DNA from: an uncultured Planctomycetaceae bacterium
Lineage (GTDB): Bacteria > Planctomycetota > Planctomycetia > Planctomycetales > Planctomycetaceae
Assembly: GCA_943787265.1 (NCBI GenBank)
Contig: CALSLT010000003.1
Coordinates: 186,001 to 250,000, forward strand
Length of the DNA stretch: 64,000 bases
Direction of reading: 5' to 3'
Below, piece by piece: positions 38,805 to 48,018 of this stretch. The notes below the pieces were generated by a model. It did no database searches, was not told the origin of the DNA, and saw nothing but the letters and a program-made list of their open reading frames with translations. Position 1 is the stretch's first letter. Each line of letters begins with the position of its first letter. The position numbers and the translations under genes are program-made.

Positions 38805-40316
38805 TTACTTTTTGCGAGGCTTGATTGCCGGAGCGTCAATCGGTCGCAGCGGAAAGACTTCGGAGGGAACACGTTCGCTGTGCATCATGGCGACGAGGTC
38901 CTTGACGATGCCGGGGTTCTCGCCAGCAACGTCGTGCTTTTCGCCGATGTCGTTCGCGATGTTGTACAGCTCGACCTTCATATTCCCCCTGGTCATGTTC
39001 TGGCGGACTGCCTTCCAGTCGCCGACTCGGATCGTCTGCTGACCTCCGTAGCTGGGGAATTCGCGGTAGAGAAAAGGACGATCTTCCTGATCGCTTCCGA
39101 GCAGCGTTGGGGCCAGACTGATGCCATCGATATTTGATGGCGCTTTGACATTGCCTCCGGTGAGTTCGAGAAGCGTCGGCATCCAGTCTTCAAAACCGCT
39201 GATGCGATCATTGCTTGAACCGGCTTTAACGTGGCCGGGCCAGCGGACGAGCGTCGGCACTCGGACGCCACCCTCGTAGAGAGAGCCTTTCAGGCCTCGC
39301 AACTCGCCGACACTCTTGAAGAACGTGTAGTCAACTTCCTTATCGAGGTGAGTCGTTCCGTTGTCCGAGCTGAAGACGACGATCGTGTTGTCGGCGAGTT
39401 TGAGTTCGTCGAGCAGGTTCAAAATATTGCCGACGTAACGGTCCATGCGCGAGATCATCGCGGCGTAAGCCGCTCGTGGAGTGAAGTGCGGCGTGTAGCC
39501 ATAACCGCCGTCGCGAGTGAACGGTGGGTCGTTCCAGCCGAGTTCCAGGTAGGGCTTCAGTTCCTCGTCAGGCACGTGCAGCGCGACGTGTGGAATGACC
39601 GTTGGGTAATAGAGGCAGAACGGTCGGTCTTTGTTGTCTCGAACGAATTTCAGAGCCTGTTCGTTGATTCGATCGGGAGCGTAGTCCTGTCCCTTGAAGA
39701 TGTCATAGCTGCGAGGGTTGGCCGAGTCGGTTCCCTTCGCGAGGCTTGAGTGCCCCGGAACCGGCGGTTCGTTCTTCAGTGGAAAATGCTTGTAGTCGTT
39801 CCAAAGGTACGACGGGTAATAGCTGTGAGCGTGTGCCTGGCAGTTGTAGCCGAAGAAGCGGTTTACGCCCTGGCTCAGAGGTTCGCCGGAGGACGCCGGG
39901 CCACCCAGTCCCCACTTGCCGAACGCACCGGTGACGTAGCCCTGCTTTCGCATCAGCTCGAAGATGGTGACCTCGTCGTCGGGGATCGGCCATTGACCTT
40001 CAGGCGGTGTTGATCTGTTGCTGCGAACGTAGGCGTGTCCGGGATGTTTTGCCGTGACCAGCACGCATCGCGAAGGAGCACACACCGCGTTACCGCAGTA
40101 GTGCTGCGTGAGCTTCATGCCCTGAGACGCAAGCCGGTCCAGATGCGGAGTCTTGATCAACTTTTGCCCGAAGCTGCCGAGCTCTCGATAACCCAGGTCG
40201 TCAGCAAGAATAAAGACGACATTCGGCTGGCGTTCGGCACCGAGGAGTTGAGTGGATGTCGAAGCAAGGCCACTCACGACAAACGCAAGCATGACGAGCA
40301 GACGCAGATAACGCAT
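38805..40316 (-). CDS. Secreted sulfatase (type I, Cys formylglycine site)
   Basis: The protein has 503 residues, with a signal peptide (about 1-27). Type I sulfatase motifs are PNVVFILADDLGYRELGSFG (31-50), the formylglycine motif C79-APSR (CAPSRCVLVTA), KWGLGG and a late SSDNGTT segment with the metal Asp and Asn. The Cys is converted to formylglycine by FGE or anSME, which are not in the window. The enzyme probably hydrolyses sulfate esters of polysaccharides in the periplasm or outside. The fold is complete and the start has GGAG ten bases upstream. It shares the minus-strand cluster with the hydrolase and the next sulfatase. Confidence 0.94.
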   Translation of the reverse strand: MRYLRLLVMLAFVVSGLASTSTQLLGAERQPNVVFILADDLGYRELGSFGQKLIKTPHLDRLASQGMKLTQHYCGNAVCAPSRCVLVTAKHPGHAYVRSNRSTPPEGQWPIPDDEVTIFELMRKQGYVTGAFGKWGLGGPASSGEPLSQGVNRFFGYNCQAHAHSYYPSYLWNDYKHFPLKNEPPVPGHSSLAKGTDSANPRSYDIFKGQDYAPDRINEQALKFVRDNKDRPFCLYYPTVIPHVALHVPDEELKPYLELGWNDPPFTRDGGYGYTPHFTPRAAYAAMISRMDRYVGNILNLLDELKLADNTIVVFSSDNGTTHLDKEVDYTFFKSVGELRGLKGSLYEGGVRVPTLVRWPGHVKAGSSNDRISGFEDWMPTLLELTGGNVKAPSNIDGISLAPTLLGSDQEDRPFLYREFPSYGGQQTIRVGDWKAVRQNMTRGNMKVELYNIANDIGEKHDVAGENPGIVKDLVAMMHSERVPSEVFPLRPIDAPAIKPRKK

Positions 40317-40433
40317 GAAGATTCTCCGGGTGTAAGACGCGATCGCCGGGAGCGACCGTTTAGTTGCTAACGGGAAACTTTAGTCGGTCGCGGCCGACAA
40401 TGCGCATGATTGCAGGGGGCAGTATTGCCGGTT

Positions 40434-41855
40434 TCAATGTTGAAACGATTTCTGCCACCGCGCGAAGTCGTCTGCAAGCTCTGCCGCTTTGTTTTGATGG
40501 CTTGTCGCCAGGTCGCGAGCTTCGACAGGATCGTCCGCGATGTTGAACAGTTGCCAGGCACGGTTCTGCTTGTCACGTACGATCTTCCAATCGCTCATAC
40601 GCAACGCGGCGTGAGATCGGTATTCGAAGTAGAACGATTTGTGTGACGACGGTGCATTGTTCAGCAGGATGGGAAGAGGGTCTTTGCCATCGAATTTCAC
40701 GTCGGTCGGCAAGGCAGCGTCCGCGATCTTCGTGCAGGCCGGCAGCAAGTCAGGCGACCAGAATGGCTGAGTGATAACCGAGCCTGGCTTGATCCTGGTC
40801 GGCCATCGAGCCATCGCGGCGACTCGCAGTCCGCCTTCCCAGCAGGTGACGCCGCCGTGTCGAAGCGGTTCGTTCGAGCCGACATCCAGGCCTTTGCGAT
40901 TCAGGCGAAATGCTCCGTTATCCGACATGAAGAAGACGAACGTGTTGTCGGCCGTGCCGGTTTGATCCAACGTTGAAAGTACTCGGCCGATCGCGACGTC
41001 GAGCGAGTACACGACGGCTTCGTATCGTTTGTCAGGATTGGACTCGTCGGGCGGATATCCACACGCCTCGAACGCCCAGCCGGGAGCCTGCCAGACGTTG
41101 GCTTCGCCTCGGGTCTTATTGCCCGCTGTCGGGAAATGCGGCGAGTTAAACGGGAGGTAACAAAACCAGGGGTCGGCCGTCTTCGACTTGCGTCTCATGA
41201 AGTCGATGGCGGCGTCAGCGAAGATGTCCGTCGAGTATTCGCCTTCACGGTGCAGTTCGTCGGTGCCGTGGTAGAGGTCGTGCTTCTGTCGATAATTGTG
41301 GAAGTAGTAGTCGAGATTGCCCGACGCATGCCCGATGAATTCATCGAAGCCGCGTTCTGTCGGCCGCGAGCCCTGGGCAAACCCGATGTTCCACTTTCCG
41401 AAGCACCCCGTTGTGTACGGAGTCGGAGCGGTCTTGAGAATCTGCGGAATCAGAATCTCGTCATGGCTGAGTCCAACTCCATAGTTCCCGGCGACACCGC
41501 CAAGTTGGTTAGTCAGGCCATGTCGCTGCGGAATTCGCCCGGTCAGCAGACACGCTCTGGAGACAGTGCAGGTTGGCGACGCGGTATAGAACCCGGTCAG
41601 CCGCGCCCCTTGCGTCGCGAATCGATCAAGATTCGGAGTCCGGATTTTCGACTTCGAGTTGTAACACTGAAGATCGCCGTAACCGAGATTGTCAGCGGTA
41701 ATGATCAGAATGTTTGACGGCCTGACAGCGTCGGAGCTGCCATCACCCGCAAGCAGTAACGCGGGAGCAAAAGCCCCGGCAAGCAGCGCGAAATAAACGC
41801 AAACCCGCGACGCAGTGATTCGAGCTGAATGTTTAATCCACTTGATAAAAGACAA
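40434..41855 (-). CDS. Secreted sulfatase with variant CTVSR formylglycine motif
   Basis: I place the start at TTG 41855 (473 residues), because AAGGGAG lies six bases upstream and a signal peptide follows directly (SARITASRVCVYFALLAGA). The ATG at 41990 would add 45 residues lacking signal features. The sulfatase fold is clear: NILIITADNLGYGDLQCYN, C96-TVSR-100 (TCTVSRACLLTGR), GCFGKWNIG and FMSDNGAFRLN. The formylglycine motif normally reads CxPSR; here Val98 replaces Pro, which may reduce or alter maturation. It lies upstream of the first sulfatase on the same strand and probably acts on another sulfate ester of the same polysaccharide. Confidence 0.9.
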   Translation of the reverse strand: MSFIKWIKHSARITASRVCVYFALLAGAFAPALLLAGDGSSDAVRPSNILIITADNLGYGDLQCYNSKSKIRTPNLDRFATQGARLTGFYTASPTCTVSRACLLTGRIPQRHGLTNQLGGVAGNYGVGLSHDEILIPQILKTAPTPYTTGCFGKWNIGFAQGSRPTERGFDEFIGHASGNLDYYFHNYRQKHDLYHGTDELHREGEYSTDIFADAAIDFMRRKSKTADPWFCYLPFNSPHFPTAGNKTRGEANVWQAPGWAFEACGYPPDESNPDKRYEAVVYSLDVAIGRVLSTLDQTGTADNTFVFFMSDNGAFRLNRKGLDVGSNEPLRHGGVTCWEGGLRVAAMARWPTRIKPGSVITQPFWSPDLLPACTKIADAALPTDVKFDGKDPLPILLNNAPSSHKSFYFEYRSHAALRMSDWKIVRDKQNRAWQLFNIADDPVEARDLATSHQNKAAELADDFARWQKSFQH

Positions 41856-42132
41856 TGCTTGCTCCCTTGATGTCGGACGTACTGTCGGCGGGGAGTCTAC
41901 GCCGACGAAGCCGTCGAGTCGAAAGACTGGAATCACTAGACGAACCTTCTTCAGAACAGCTTTCAACATTCTGATTAGTGGCATGGCCATCTATGAACTT
42001 AACATTAGGTTCCTCGCGTCATCTTCATGATCACTGAATACTCCTTGAACCTAAGTTGCGTACCTGATAACCCTCACAAAATGTAGATTCTTGCCATTGT
42101 CTCGAATACTTTCTCATTAAGTGGTAGCTGTT

Positions 42133-42960
42133 ATGGCTGACGTCTTCGATGCATTTCGTGCAACGCAGCGAGCGACTTTCGCAAAGCTTCAAGCCTGTCC
42201 TCCAGTGGTGATCACCGGCATTGTGAGCGAGAACGGCGCTTACGCTATGCAGCCGACGGAAAATGATCCTATCACCTTACGCGCATCTTTTGATGCGTGG
42301 CGGGTTGAAGCTGGCCGGCTGGAGACTATTCGGGATCTGTTGATCGAATGCCATGTTCGTCCTGAGCAACTCGAACGGCTCGCAAATCCTATGTCTGCGA
42401 ACGCCATCATCAAAATCCGCGCCAGGCTGAGCGACACTAATGAAGGAGCAACACCACAGGCACTGCTTGAAGACGTGATCGATGCAACTGCAAACGATTC
42501 ACTCTTGAAACAGCATCTCGCCGGACTCTTGAATCCTGACACAATTGAAGATCCGCTTTTCGGTACGTTCACATGCGATCGAAAACTGTTCTTGTACACA
42601 GCAAAGTCAACATGGTGTGACGATGACATCGAACTTGAACTGTTGCCAGATGAACCAGTTGACATGGACGCGGCAATCAATACTGCGAAGACCTTTTGGG
42701 GCACGATGCCAGACTGGAACAGACGGATACGCGATTACGCGGTTGCTGAGCTTCTTGCCTTTTACAACGACAATTGGCGAGACGGATGTGAAATATCCGC
42801 AGACGATTTTGCGAGTCGTTTGCAAATCGACTCCGTCTCAGTTTGTCAGTCCGGCTCGTTCACTTTCAGATTCGATTGTGGTGGAATGTTTGACGATCAC
42901 GTTGTTGAAATTTATGGCGACCTTAAGCAAGGGATTCGCGGTGCGGACATCTGGGGATAA
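42133..42960 (+). CDS. DUF2262 domain-like protein
   Basis: The ATG at 42133 (275 residues) is chosen over the GTG at 42121. Neither has a strong ribosome binding site. The C-terminal half, FGTFTCDRKLFLYTA through WDRRIRDYAVAELLAFYNDNW-like text (about 147-225), matches the DUF2262 pattern: a short beta-hairpin, then WCDDDIELEL, then a helical segment (here NRRIRDYAVAELLAF). The N-terminal half is helical and not recognisable. There is no signal peptide, so the protein is probably cytoplasmic. DUF2262 has no defined activity; such proteins often occur singly in diverse bacteria. It stands alone between divergent sulfatase and convergent DUF1501 genes. Confidence 0.65.
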   Translation: MADVFDAFRATQRATFAKLQACPPVVITGIVSENGAYAMQPTENDPITLRASFDAWRVEAGRLETIRDLLIECHVRPEQLERLANPMSANAIIKIRARLSDTNEGATPQALLEDVIDATANDSLLKQHLAGLLNPDTIEDPLFGTFTCDRKLFLYTAKSTWCDDDIELELLPDEPVDMDAAINTAKTFWGTMPDWNRRIRDYAVAELLAFYNDNWRDGCEISADDFASRLQIDSVSVCQSGSFTFRFDCGGMFDDHVVEIYGDLKQGIRGADIWG

Positions 42961-42987
42961 GCCGCATCGGCAGAATATTGGAGTGAA

Positions 42988-43053
42988 GTAGGGCAGGTTC
43001 CTACCGGCCGAAAGAGAAAGACGCTCCCGTTGGCCGGTAGGAACCGGGCCTAC
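42988..43053. repeat. 22-bp inverted repeat (20/22 match)
   Basis: Arms at 42988-43009 and 43032-43053 are reverse complements with two mismatches. The arm core is GGTTCCTACCGGCC. It lies between the DUF2262 and the DUF1501 gene stop codons. No T-run follows. Confidence 0.87.
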
Positions 43054-43114
43054 GGATTTGGCGATCGGGCGATACGGCGGAGCGAGGGTTGCCGTTTCAA
43101 TCGCATCTTTGCCA

Positions 43115-44335
43115 TCAACTTTGTAGAGCCTGGACCGGCGAGAACTTGCCGCCGAGGATTGGAGCGCTTTCGACTTCGAGCCACTTGTCGAGCACGGTTG
43201 CGTAAACCTGGCGGAAGTCGGTGTGGAATTTCACGTCGCCGTCCTGAAGATCGTGCAGGCTGGGGTGCTTTCCGATCAAGCCGGACTTGACTCGGTTTCC
43301 GGCGAGGAATGCGGGAGCGGCGGCTCCGTGGTCAGTTCCCTCGCTGGCGTTTTCCTGGAGACGACGTCCGAACTCGCTGAACGACATGGTCAGAACTCGA
43401 TCTCCATGACCGTGCTCATCGAGGTCTCGGACGAAGGCATCGAGTGCTCCGCTTAACTCGCGCAGCAACACTTCGTGAGCAGGTGCCTGCCGGGAGTGTG
43501 TGTCGAAGCCGTCGAGCGTCACGTAGTAGATGCGGGTTTTCAAACCAGAATCGATGAGCTGAGCAACCGTCTTCAGTTTCTGAGCGAGTCCACTGTCTGG
43601 ATAAGTGATTCCCGTTTTGTATTGGCCGCTGGCGGCTTCGATTTGCTCGCTGGCGGACAACGCCGATCCGGTGCTGGTCTGAACGAAGCCCAGCAGGTCA
43701 CCACTCGGCGATGCGGATTTTGCGATGTTGGTGACGGTCTTTCTGAGTTGCTTGCCGCTGTCGTTCAGGCGAAAGCGGTCGAGCGACTTGACCGACGGCA
43801 CTCGAATGTCCTGCGACGACAAAGCCAGTGGTTGCTTCTCGTGGCCGAGATGGATCGCCGGAATATCCAACGCGTCGTCCGTGCGAGTGTTGTCCAGAAA
43901 ACGGCCAAGCCAGCCGTCGTTTCTGACCGCGGTCTTTCGCTGGCAGGTATGCCAGATATCCATCGATTCAAAGTGAGAGCGATTGGGGTTGGCGTATCCA
44001 ACTCCCTGAACGATCGCCAGCCGGTTGTTCTCAAGCAGGTTGGAGAGTCCCTGAGCCGCCGGGTGGAAGCCATAAGAATTTTCGATCTTCAGAGCGTCGG
44101 CCGCCTGAACCGCCAGCGTCGGTCGGGCTTTTCGGTAAGCGGACTCTTTGAACGGAGCAACGGTGTTCAAGCCGTCGTTTCCGCCGGAAAGCTGAACCAT
44201 GACGAGAATTTTTTCGTCGCTCGGTTTCGATTCGGCGGCACCCGCCTGGGAGAGAATTTGAGGAGCCGTCCCGCCAATGGAAACAACGGCGGATGCCCCG
44301 ATGGATGCTTTGAGAAAGTTTCGGCGGGTTGTCAT
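43115..44335 (-). CDS. DUF1501 domain protein (copy 3)
   Basis: The protein has 406 residues, with a Tat leader (TTRRNFLKASIG, residues 2-13). Family motifs are ILVMVQLSGGNDGLNTVAPF, SMDIWHTCQ, GFDTHSRQ and LTMSFSEFGRRLQENASEGTDHG. This subtype (SGGNDGLN, SEFGRR) is the form normally coupled to DUF1800. The gene is preceded by the DUF1800 gene on the same strand, 166 nt upstream, confirming the pair. Members are exported and have a phosphatase/sulfatase-like fold. Their role has not been established. A repeat half-copy and another inverted repeat occupy the gap between the two genes. Confidence 0.93.
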   Translation of the reverse strand: MTTRRNFLKASIGASAVVSIGGTAPQILSQAGAAESKPSDEKILVMVQLSGGNDGLNTVAPFKESAYRKARPTLAVQAADALKIENSYGFHPAAQGLSNLLENNRLAIVQGVGYANPNRSHFESMDIWHTCQRKTAVRNDGWLGRFLDNTRTDDALDIPAIHLGHEKQPLALSSQDIRVPSVKSLDRFRLNDSGKQLRKTVTNIAKSASPSGDLLGFVQTSTGSALSASEQIEAASGQYKTGITYPDSGLAQKLKTVAQLIDSGLKTRIYYVTLDGFDTHSRQAPAHEVLLRELSGALDAFVRDLDEHGHGDRVLTMSFSEFGRRLQENASEGTDHGAAAPAFLAGNRVKSGLIGKHPSLHDLQDGDVKFHTDFRQVYATVLDKWLEVESAPILGGKFSPVQALQS

Positions 44336-44381
44336 GGCTGAATCTTTCGAGCGTTACTGAGAGGCGTGTCCAGAATATCCC

Positions 44382-44403
44382 GTAGGGTGCGTCTCGACGC
44401 ACC
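44382..44403. repeat. GTAGGGTGCGTC-family repeat, half copy (copy 3)
   Basis: A single 22-nt arm begins GTAGGGTGCGTCTCGACG and is itself nearly palindromic. It matches the arms at 7491 and 36555 except for one base. No second arm is present. Confidence 0.85.
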
Positions 44404-44418
44404 AGACAGAACATTTTG

Positions 44419-44475
44419 GCCACAGAGGGCACGGAGAAATGAAGCACTTCTCTGAGGTCTCGGTGTCCTCTGTGG
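44419..44475. repeat. Imperfect inverted repeat of the CCACAGAGG type
   Basis: GCCACAGAGG at the left is matched by CCTCTGTGGC at the right (about 44466-44475), with imperfect pairing between (GGAGA/TCTCGG). It lies beside the preceding repeat in the gap between DUF1501 and DUF1800. Confidence 0.7.
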
Positions 44476-44501
44476 CTACTGACTTTTATAGAGTTCAGAA
44501 A

Positions 44502-45899
44502 TCAGGCGAGATGGAATTGTGGAACGGTGCTGAGTGTCTGGATTAACTCGGCAATGCGTCGTGACGGGTTGCCAGTGGTTTGTTCGGCAAAGGCGAGTAG
44601 TTCTTTTCTTGCAGAATCGTCCAACGGCACGGCAAGCAGGAGTTCGTCGAGCCACTCGATCAATTTACCGGGACTGCTGACACCATTTTTCTTAGCCAGT
44701 GTTTCCAGAGTCTGACCGCCGAATCGAGTTGCTTCGTTTCGCAGAAGTTCGCCGACAAGATTCGATCGGCCAAGCAGCGTTGATGTGTTGATCCAAGTGC
44801 GCCCGCCGTCCCAGCCTTTAACATTTGGCGGGTAAAAGACAGCCTGCCCGATGTCGTCAAGATGCTGAGCCACTTGATCGAGGTTTGACGAGCCGTGCAG
44901 ACATCGCAGCAGGCCGATTCCGAGTTCGACGGGTGAGCGAACCTTTCGTCCCACGGCGAAGGGCGAATAGAAAATGTTGCTGGCAAGGATTCGCTCGATG
45001 ACCGGACCGATTTGCAGCTCTGACCTTCGAAGCAACTTCGCGAGCGGTTCGACCAGTTGCTCGGGGGCTGTCGGTTCGTCGAAAATGAAAAAGCGAACCA
45101 GCTTCCGGGCGATGAACCGCGGCAGAGCTTTTTGCTTGAGGACGATTTCGACGCCTTCTTCGCCGGTGAATGTTCCGGTTTCACCGAGGATCGTTTTAGC
45201 GCCGGTGTCGTGCTGGTACCGGTTGAAGCGAAACTTCTTGCGGCGAACTTCCCAACCCGTGAAGCAGCGTGCGAGTTCCTGAATATCGCGTTCGGTATAG
45301 TTGCCTTCGCCCAGGCAGAACAGCTCCATGATTTCGCGAGCGTAGTTCTCGTTGGGGTGAGCCTTGCGGTTGGTTGTTGAGTCGAGGTAAATCAACATCG
45401 CCGGATCGCGAGAGATTTCCTGCGTCATTGCTCCAAAGTCGCCGAGCGCGTGTCGACGCAGCAGACGATTCTGAGTGAACATCATCTCCGCGTCATCGAC
45501 TTTTTCGGCACCGGTTGCGAAATGTCCATGCCAGAACAGGGTCAACTTTTCGAGCAACGGGTTTGTTGTCGAGGCCTGGTCGCCAGCCCACGGCGAATTC
45601 AGCATTCGATACAGCCACCAGGCCGCAAGGTTGCGAGAGTTCCCGGTTGCCAGCATGGCTGACGCGAGAGCGTCGGTTTCGGGGTCACGTTGCGAAGCGG
45701 CTTTGGCGTTTTCAACGAAGCTGTGCGCGAGTTCCGACGGAGATCGCTTCACCAGGGCATCGAGTTCCTGCGAACTCGCGCCAAATCCGGCTCGGCGGCA
45801 CAGGTGCGCCGCCAGCCGCCGGTTCCACGGCTGCTCGGTGGAAGGGACGAAGGGCGACCAGGCCCAGTCGGGATCAATGGAGGCAATGTCCTGAGGCAT
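44502..45899 (-). CDS. DUF1800 domain protein
   Basis: The protein has 465 residues. The DUF1800 hallmarks are RRLAAHLCRRAGFGASSQELDAL near residue 27, LTLFWHGHFATG, NENYAREIMELFCLGEGNYTERDIQELARCFTGW (shown here in parts) and a late WDGGRTWINTSTLLGRSNL. No convincing signal peptide is seen, which is common for this family. DUF1800 proteins are almost always paired with DUF1501, as here. The function is not established. The gene begins 9 nt after the stop of the preceding secreted-protein gene on the same strand, suggesting that the three genes from 47.7 to 43.1 kb form one operon. Confidence 0.94.
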   Translation of the reverse strand: MPQDIASIDPDWAWSPFVPSTEQPWNRRLAAHLCRRAGFGASSQELDALVKRSPSELAHSFVENAKAASQRDPETDALASAMLATGNSRNLAAWWLYRMLNSPWAGDQASTTNPLLEKLTLFWHGHFATGAEKVDDAEMMFTQNRLLRRHALGDFGAMTQEISRDPAMLIYLDSTTNRKAHPNENYAREIMELFCLGEGNYTERDIQELARCFTGWEVRRKKFRFNRYQHDTGAKTILGETGTFTGEEGVEIVLKQKALPRFIARKLVRFFIFDEPTAPEQLVEPLAKLLRRSELQIGPVIERILASNIFYSPFAVGRKVRSPVELGIGLLRCLHGSSNLDQVAQHLDDIGQAVFYPPNVKGWDGGRTWINTSTLLGRSNLVGELLRNEATRFGGQTLETLAKKNGVSSPGKLIEWLDELLLAVPLDDSARKELLAFAEQTTGNPSRRIAELIQTLSTVPQFHLA

Positions 45900-45908
45900 G
45901 TCTCGCTC

Positions 45909-47681
45909 TTAGTTCTTCGTTTGGATAGCCAGTTCCAGTTTCAACTCGCCACCGGTGGTCTTTACGTCGAAGGTCATTCCTTCAAAGAGGCTCAGCACCT
46001 CCAGCAGCAGGCCGATTTCTGCGGCAGACTCTTCTCGCGTTTGACCTTTTTTGATCATGTTCTGAGCGACAAGTTGATCGCGATTGTCGCTGAGGATTTC
46101 GCCTAGCGCCTCTGCGTTGAGCTTGATGGCCGTGTTGGATGTTTCACCGCGAGTCGTTTGTTCGTTTTGCGCGGCGTCCACAAGTTCCTTTGCCATTTGC
46201 TTTGTGCTGGCGATGAAGAATCGATTTTCGGCGAAGGCCAGCGACGGCGAAAAGTTGAACTGGATTCTCGCTCGTTCAGATTCTTTCTCGTCAGGTTCCG
46301 GTACGAACGAAGCTGTGTAGATTTTGTTGTCTTTGTAGATGTCGATGTCCTGATCGAGCTGCGGGTTTCCCTGCATGGCGCCGATCACGTTCAGGAATCC
46401 GACCATACTTTGGAAGGTGCGCCGCAGTTCGGTTTGTGACTCTGCGGCATTTTCAAGATGTCCAGCCAGCGCGAAGGATGGCAACTTTAATGCCGGCTTC
46501 GGCAGCACATCGTCGAAGCTCTGTCGATTCACCAGAACCTGCATGGCTGGGCCAAACGATCCGAGCACGTCCTCACCAAAGTCTTTACCGGCGAAGAATG
46601 TCGTCAGGTTGGCGTCGGCTTTGGCGAGTTCGTCGTTCATCCGCTCGTCGAACAGGTCTCCCGCTCGCAGCCACATCTCAGACACTTTTCGGTAGGTGCT
46701 GATTGAGAGGATTGTGGATTCAGTTTCGAGGGCCGGATCAGCAGAGCCGGCGCTGTCTGGTCCGAACCAGTATTCACGAAATTCTTCGACCCATTCGTTG
46801 TCATGAGGAGCGGCGAACTCCAGACGAGTCGCTTCTCCGCTCACGTAGAATGACGCGGTGACGTACGGAGTCTGCCGCAAGTTTGTGAGGACGCCGCCGA
46901 CGAGGAGTTCGGCGATCGGGTTTTCGGTTTGATTCTTATCAAGGCCTTTTGCGAAGCCAGAGTCACGGATTGTAGCCAGGTCAACCCAGCTCCATATAGT
47001 TGGCTCGCCGTTGATCGACTTGTGAGCGGCGGCGAACTTCTCGTTGTCGTTGATGGATGCCCGAGAGCCATCGATCAGCGTGTCGAGAACCTTCTTCCCA
47101 AGGTCATCTTTGTTGCTCATGACCAGCCACGGTCCGACGATGGCGAATCGGCCATCTTTCTTTCCGTAGATCGTGATTTCGCGATACTCGTCTTCGGGTA
47201 GCGGCTCATTACCCTTTGAGCGAGCGTCGGCTCGCCCGAGTTCGATAAGAGTTTTCGCGGTACTTTGCAGCTTGGCGGCGTCGGTTGCTCGCACCAGGGC
47301 GACGATGCCTTCCGTCTCCGGTTCAAAAGCGATGGTGATGCCGCCGCCCAGAATCGTGTCGTAGGCTTCACGCCATTTCATACCGATTTGTGTTTCGATA
47401 TGAGTACGAATTCCCAGGAACATCATGTAGCCAGGATTCGAAATTGCCTCTGTGTACTGGGGTTGCTCCTGGATCTTCTTCCAAACGTTGTGTTCGGTAA
47501 GCGTGGTCAGAAGCCGGTCCGGGTGCGGCATCTGAGCAACGGCCAGACACGAAGCCGGCAGCAGTTCGACGGCTGATCTTTCGCCCGCGTCCAGATCAGG
47601 TTGGGCGAACGCATTTGTGTGACCAATTGCGGTGATGATCAAGCCGCAGAGCAACGCCATTGCCATCAGTCGACGATACAT
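45909..47681 (-). CDS. Secreted protein of unknown function, possibly DUF3352-like
   Basis: I choose the ATG at 47681 (590 residues), with GGAA seven bases upstream. The ATG at 47693 would add only four residues. A signal peptide spans about residues 1-26 (ALLCGLIITAIGHTNAFAQ). The protein then shows ELLPASCLAVAQMPHPDRLL and TLTEHNVWKKIQ, a pattern seen in DUF3352-like exported proteins of planctomycetes. The middle contains GPWLVMSNKDDLGKKVLDTL and WVDLATIRD, and the C-terminus has FNFSPSLAFAENRFFIAST. No catalytic motif is visible. It is the first gene of the apparent DUF1800/DUF1501 operon and may be a substrate or partner of those proteins. Confidence 0.72.
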   Translation of the reverse strand: MYRRLMAMALLCGLIITAIGHTNAFAQPDLDAGERSAVELLPASCLAVAQMPHPDRLLTTLTEHNVWKKIQEQPQYTEAISNPGYMMFLGIRTHIETQIGMKWREAYDTILGGGITIAFEPETEGIVALVRATDAAKLQSTAKTLIELGRADARSKGNEPLPEDEYREITIYGKKDGRFAIVGPWLVMSNKDDLGKKVLDTLIDGSRASINDNEKFAAAHKSINGEPTIWSWVDLATIRDSGFAKGLDKNQTENPIAELLVGGVLTNLRQTPYVTASFYVSGEATRLEFAAPHDNEWVEEFREYWFGPDSAGSADPALETESTILSISTYRKVSEMWLRAGDLFDERMNDELAKADANLTTFFAGKDFGEDVLGSFGPAMQVLVNRQSFDDVLPKPALKLPSFALAGHLENAAESQTELRRTFQSMVGFLNVIGAMQGNPQLDQDIDIYKDNKIYTASFVPEPDEKESERARIQFNFSPSLAFAENRFFIASTKQMAKELVDAAQNEQTTRGETSNTAIKLNAEALGEILSDNRDQLVAQNMIKKGQTREESAAEIGLLLEVLSLFEGMTFDVKTTGGELKLELAIQTKN

Positions 47682-47693
47682 TTTGATTTCCAT

Positions 47694-48018
47694 CTATTTT
47701 GGCATCCTGAATATCCAGAATTGCTGACGCTCGCAGCCACACTGAGAACTGCCTACCCGTCACGAGATGCCAGAGTTTCAGAACACGGGATAAATATCAA
47801 GGGCGCGCTATTGCCGGTCGATCTGGTGGCGGCCCGGATGGCGTATCGGGGATCACGATGGGGGCGGCTGAATTGTTCGAATGTTGGACAGTGCCGACGA
47901 ATTGCGAGGCGTGGCAGCGAGACAAACCGATTGAGTGGGGCTTAGACTGTCCGAATTCTCGTTTGGTCGATGATATGGATCGAATTCAGGACTTGCTCAA
48001 CGGATCGAAGGTTCTGCA
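47694..48018. other. Divergent intergenic region before the KAS III-diiron operon
   Basis: These 325 bases should carry the promoters of the DUF1800 operon (minus) and of the lipid operon (plus). I see no long repeat or operator. A frame starting at 47858 overlaps the KAS III gene in another frame and is not supported. Confidence 0.5.

Noticed and set aside
43475..44341. A 288-codon plus-strand frame opposite a DUF1501 gene
   Set aside because: It is antisense to a gene with complete DUF1501 motifs and has no features of its own.
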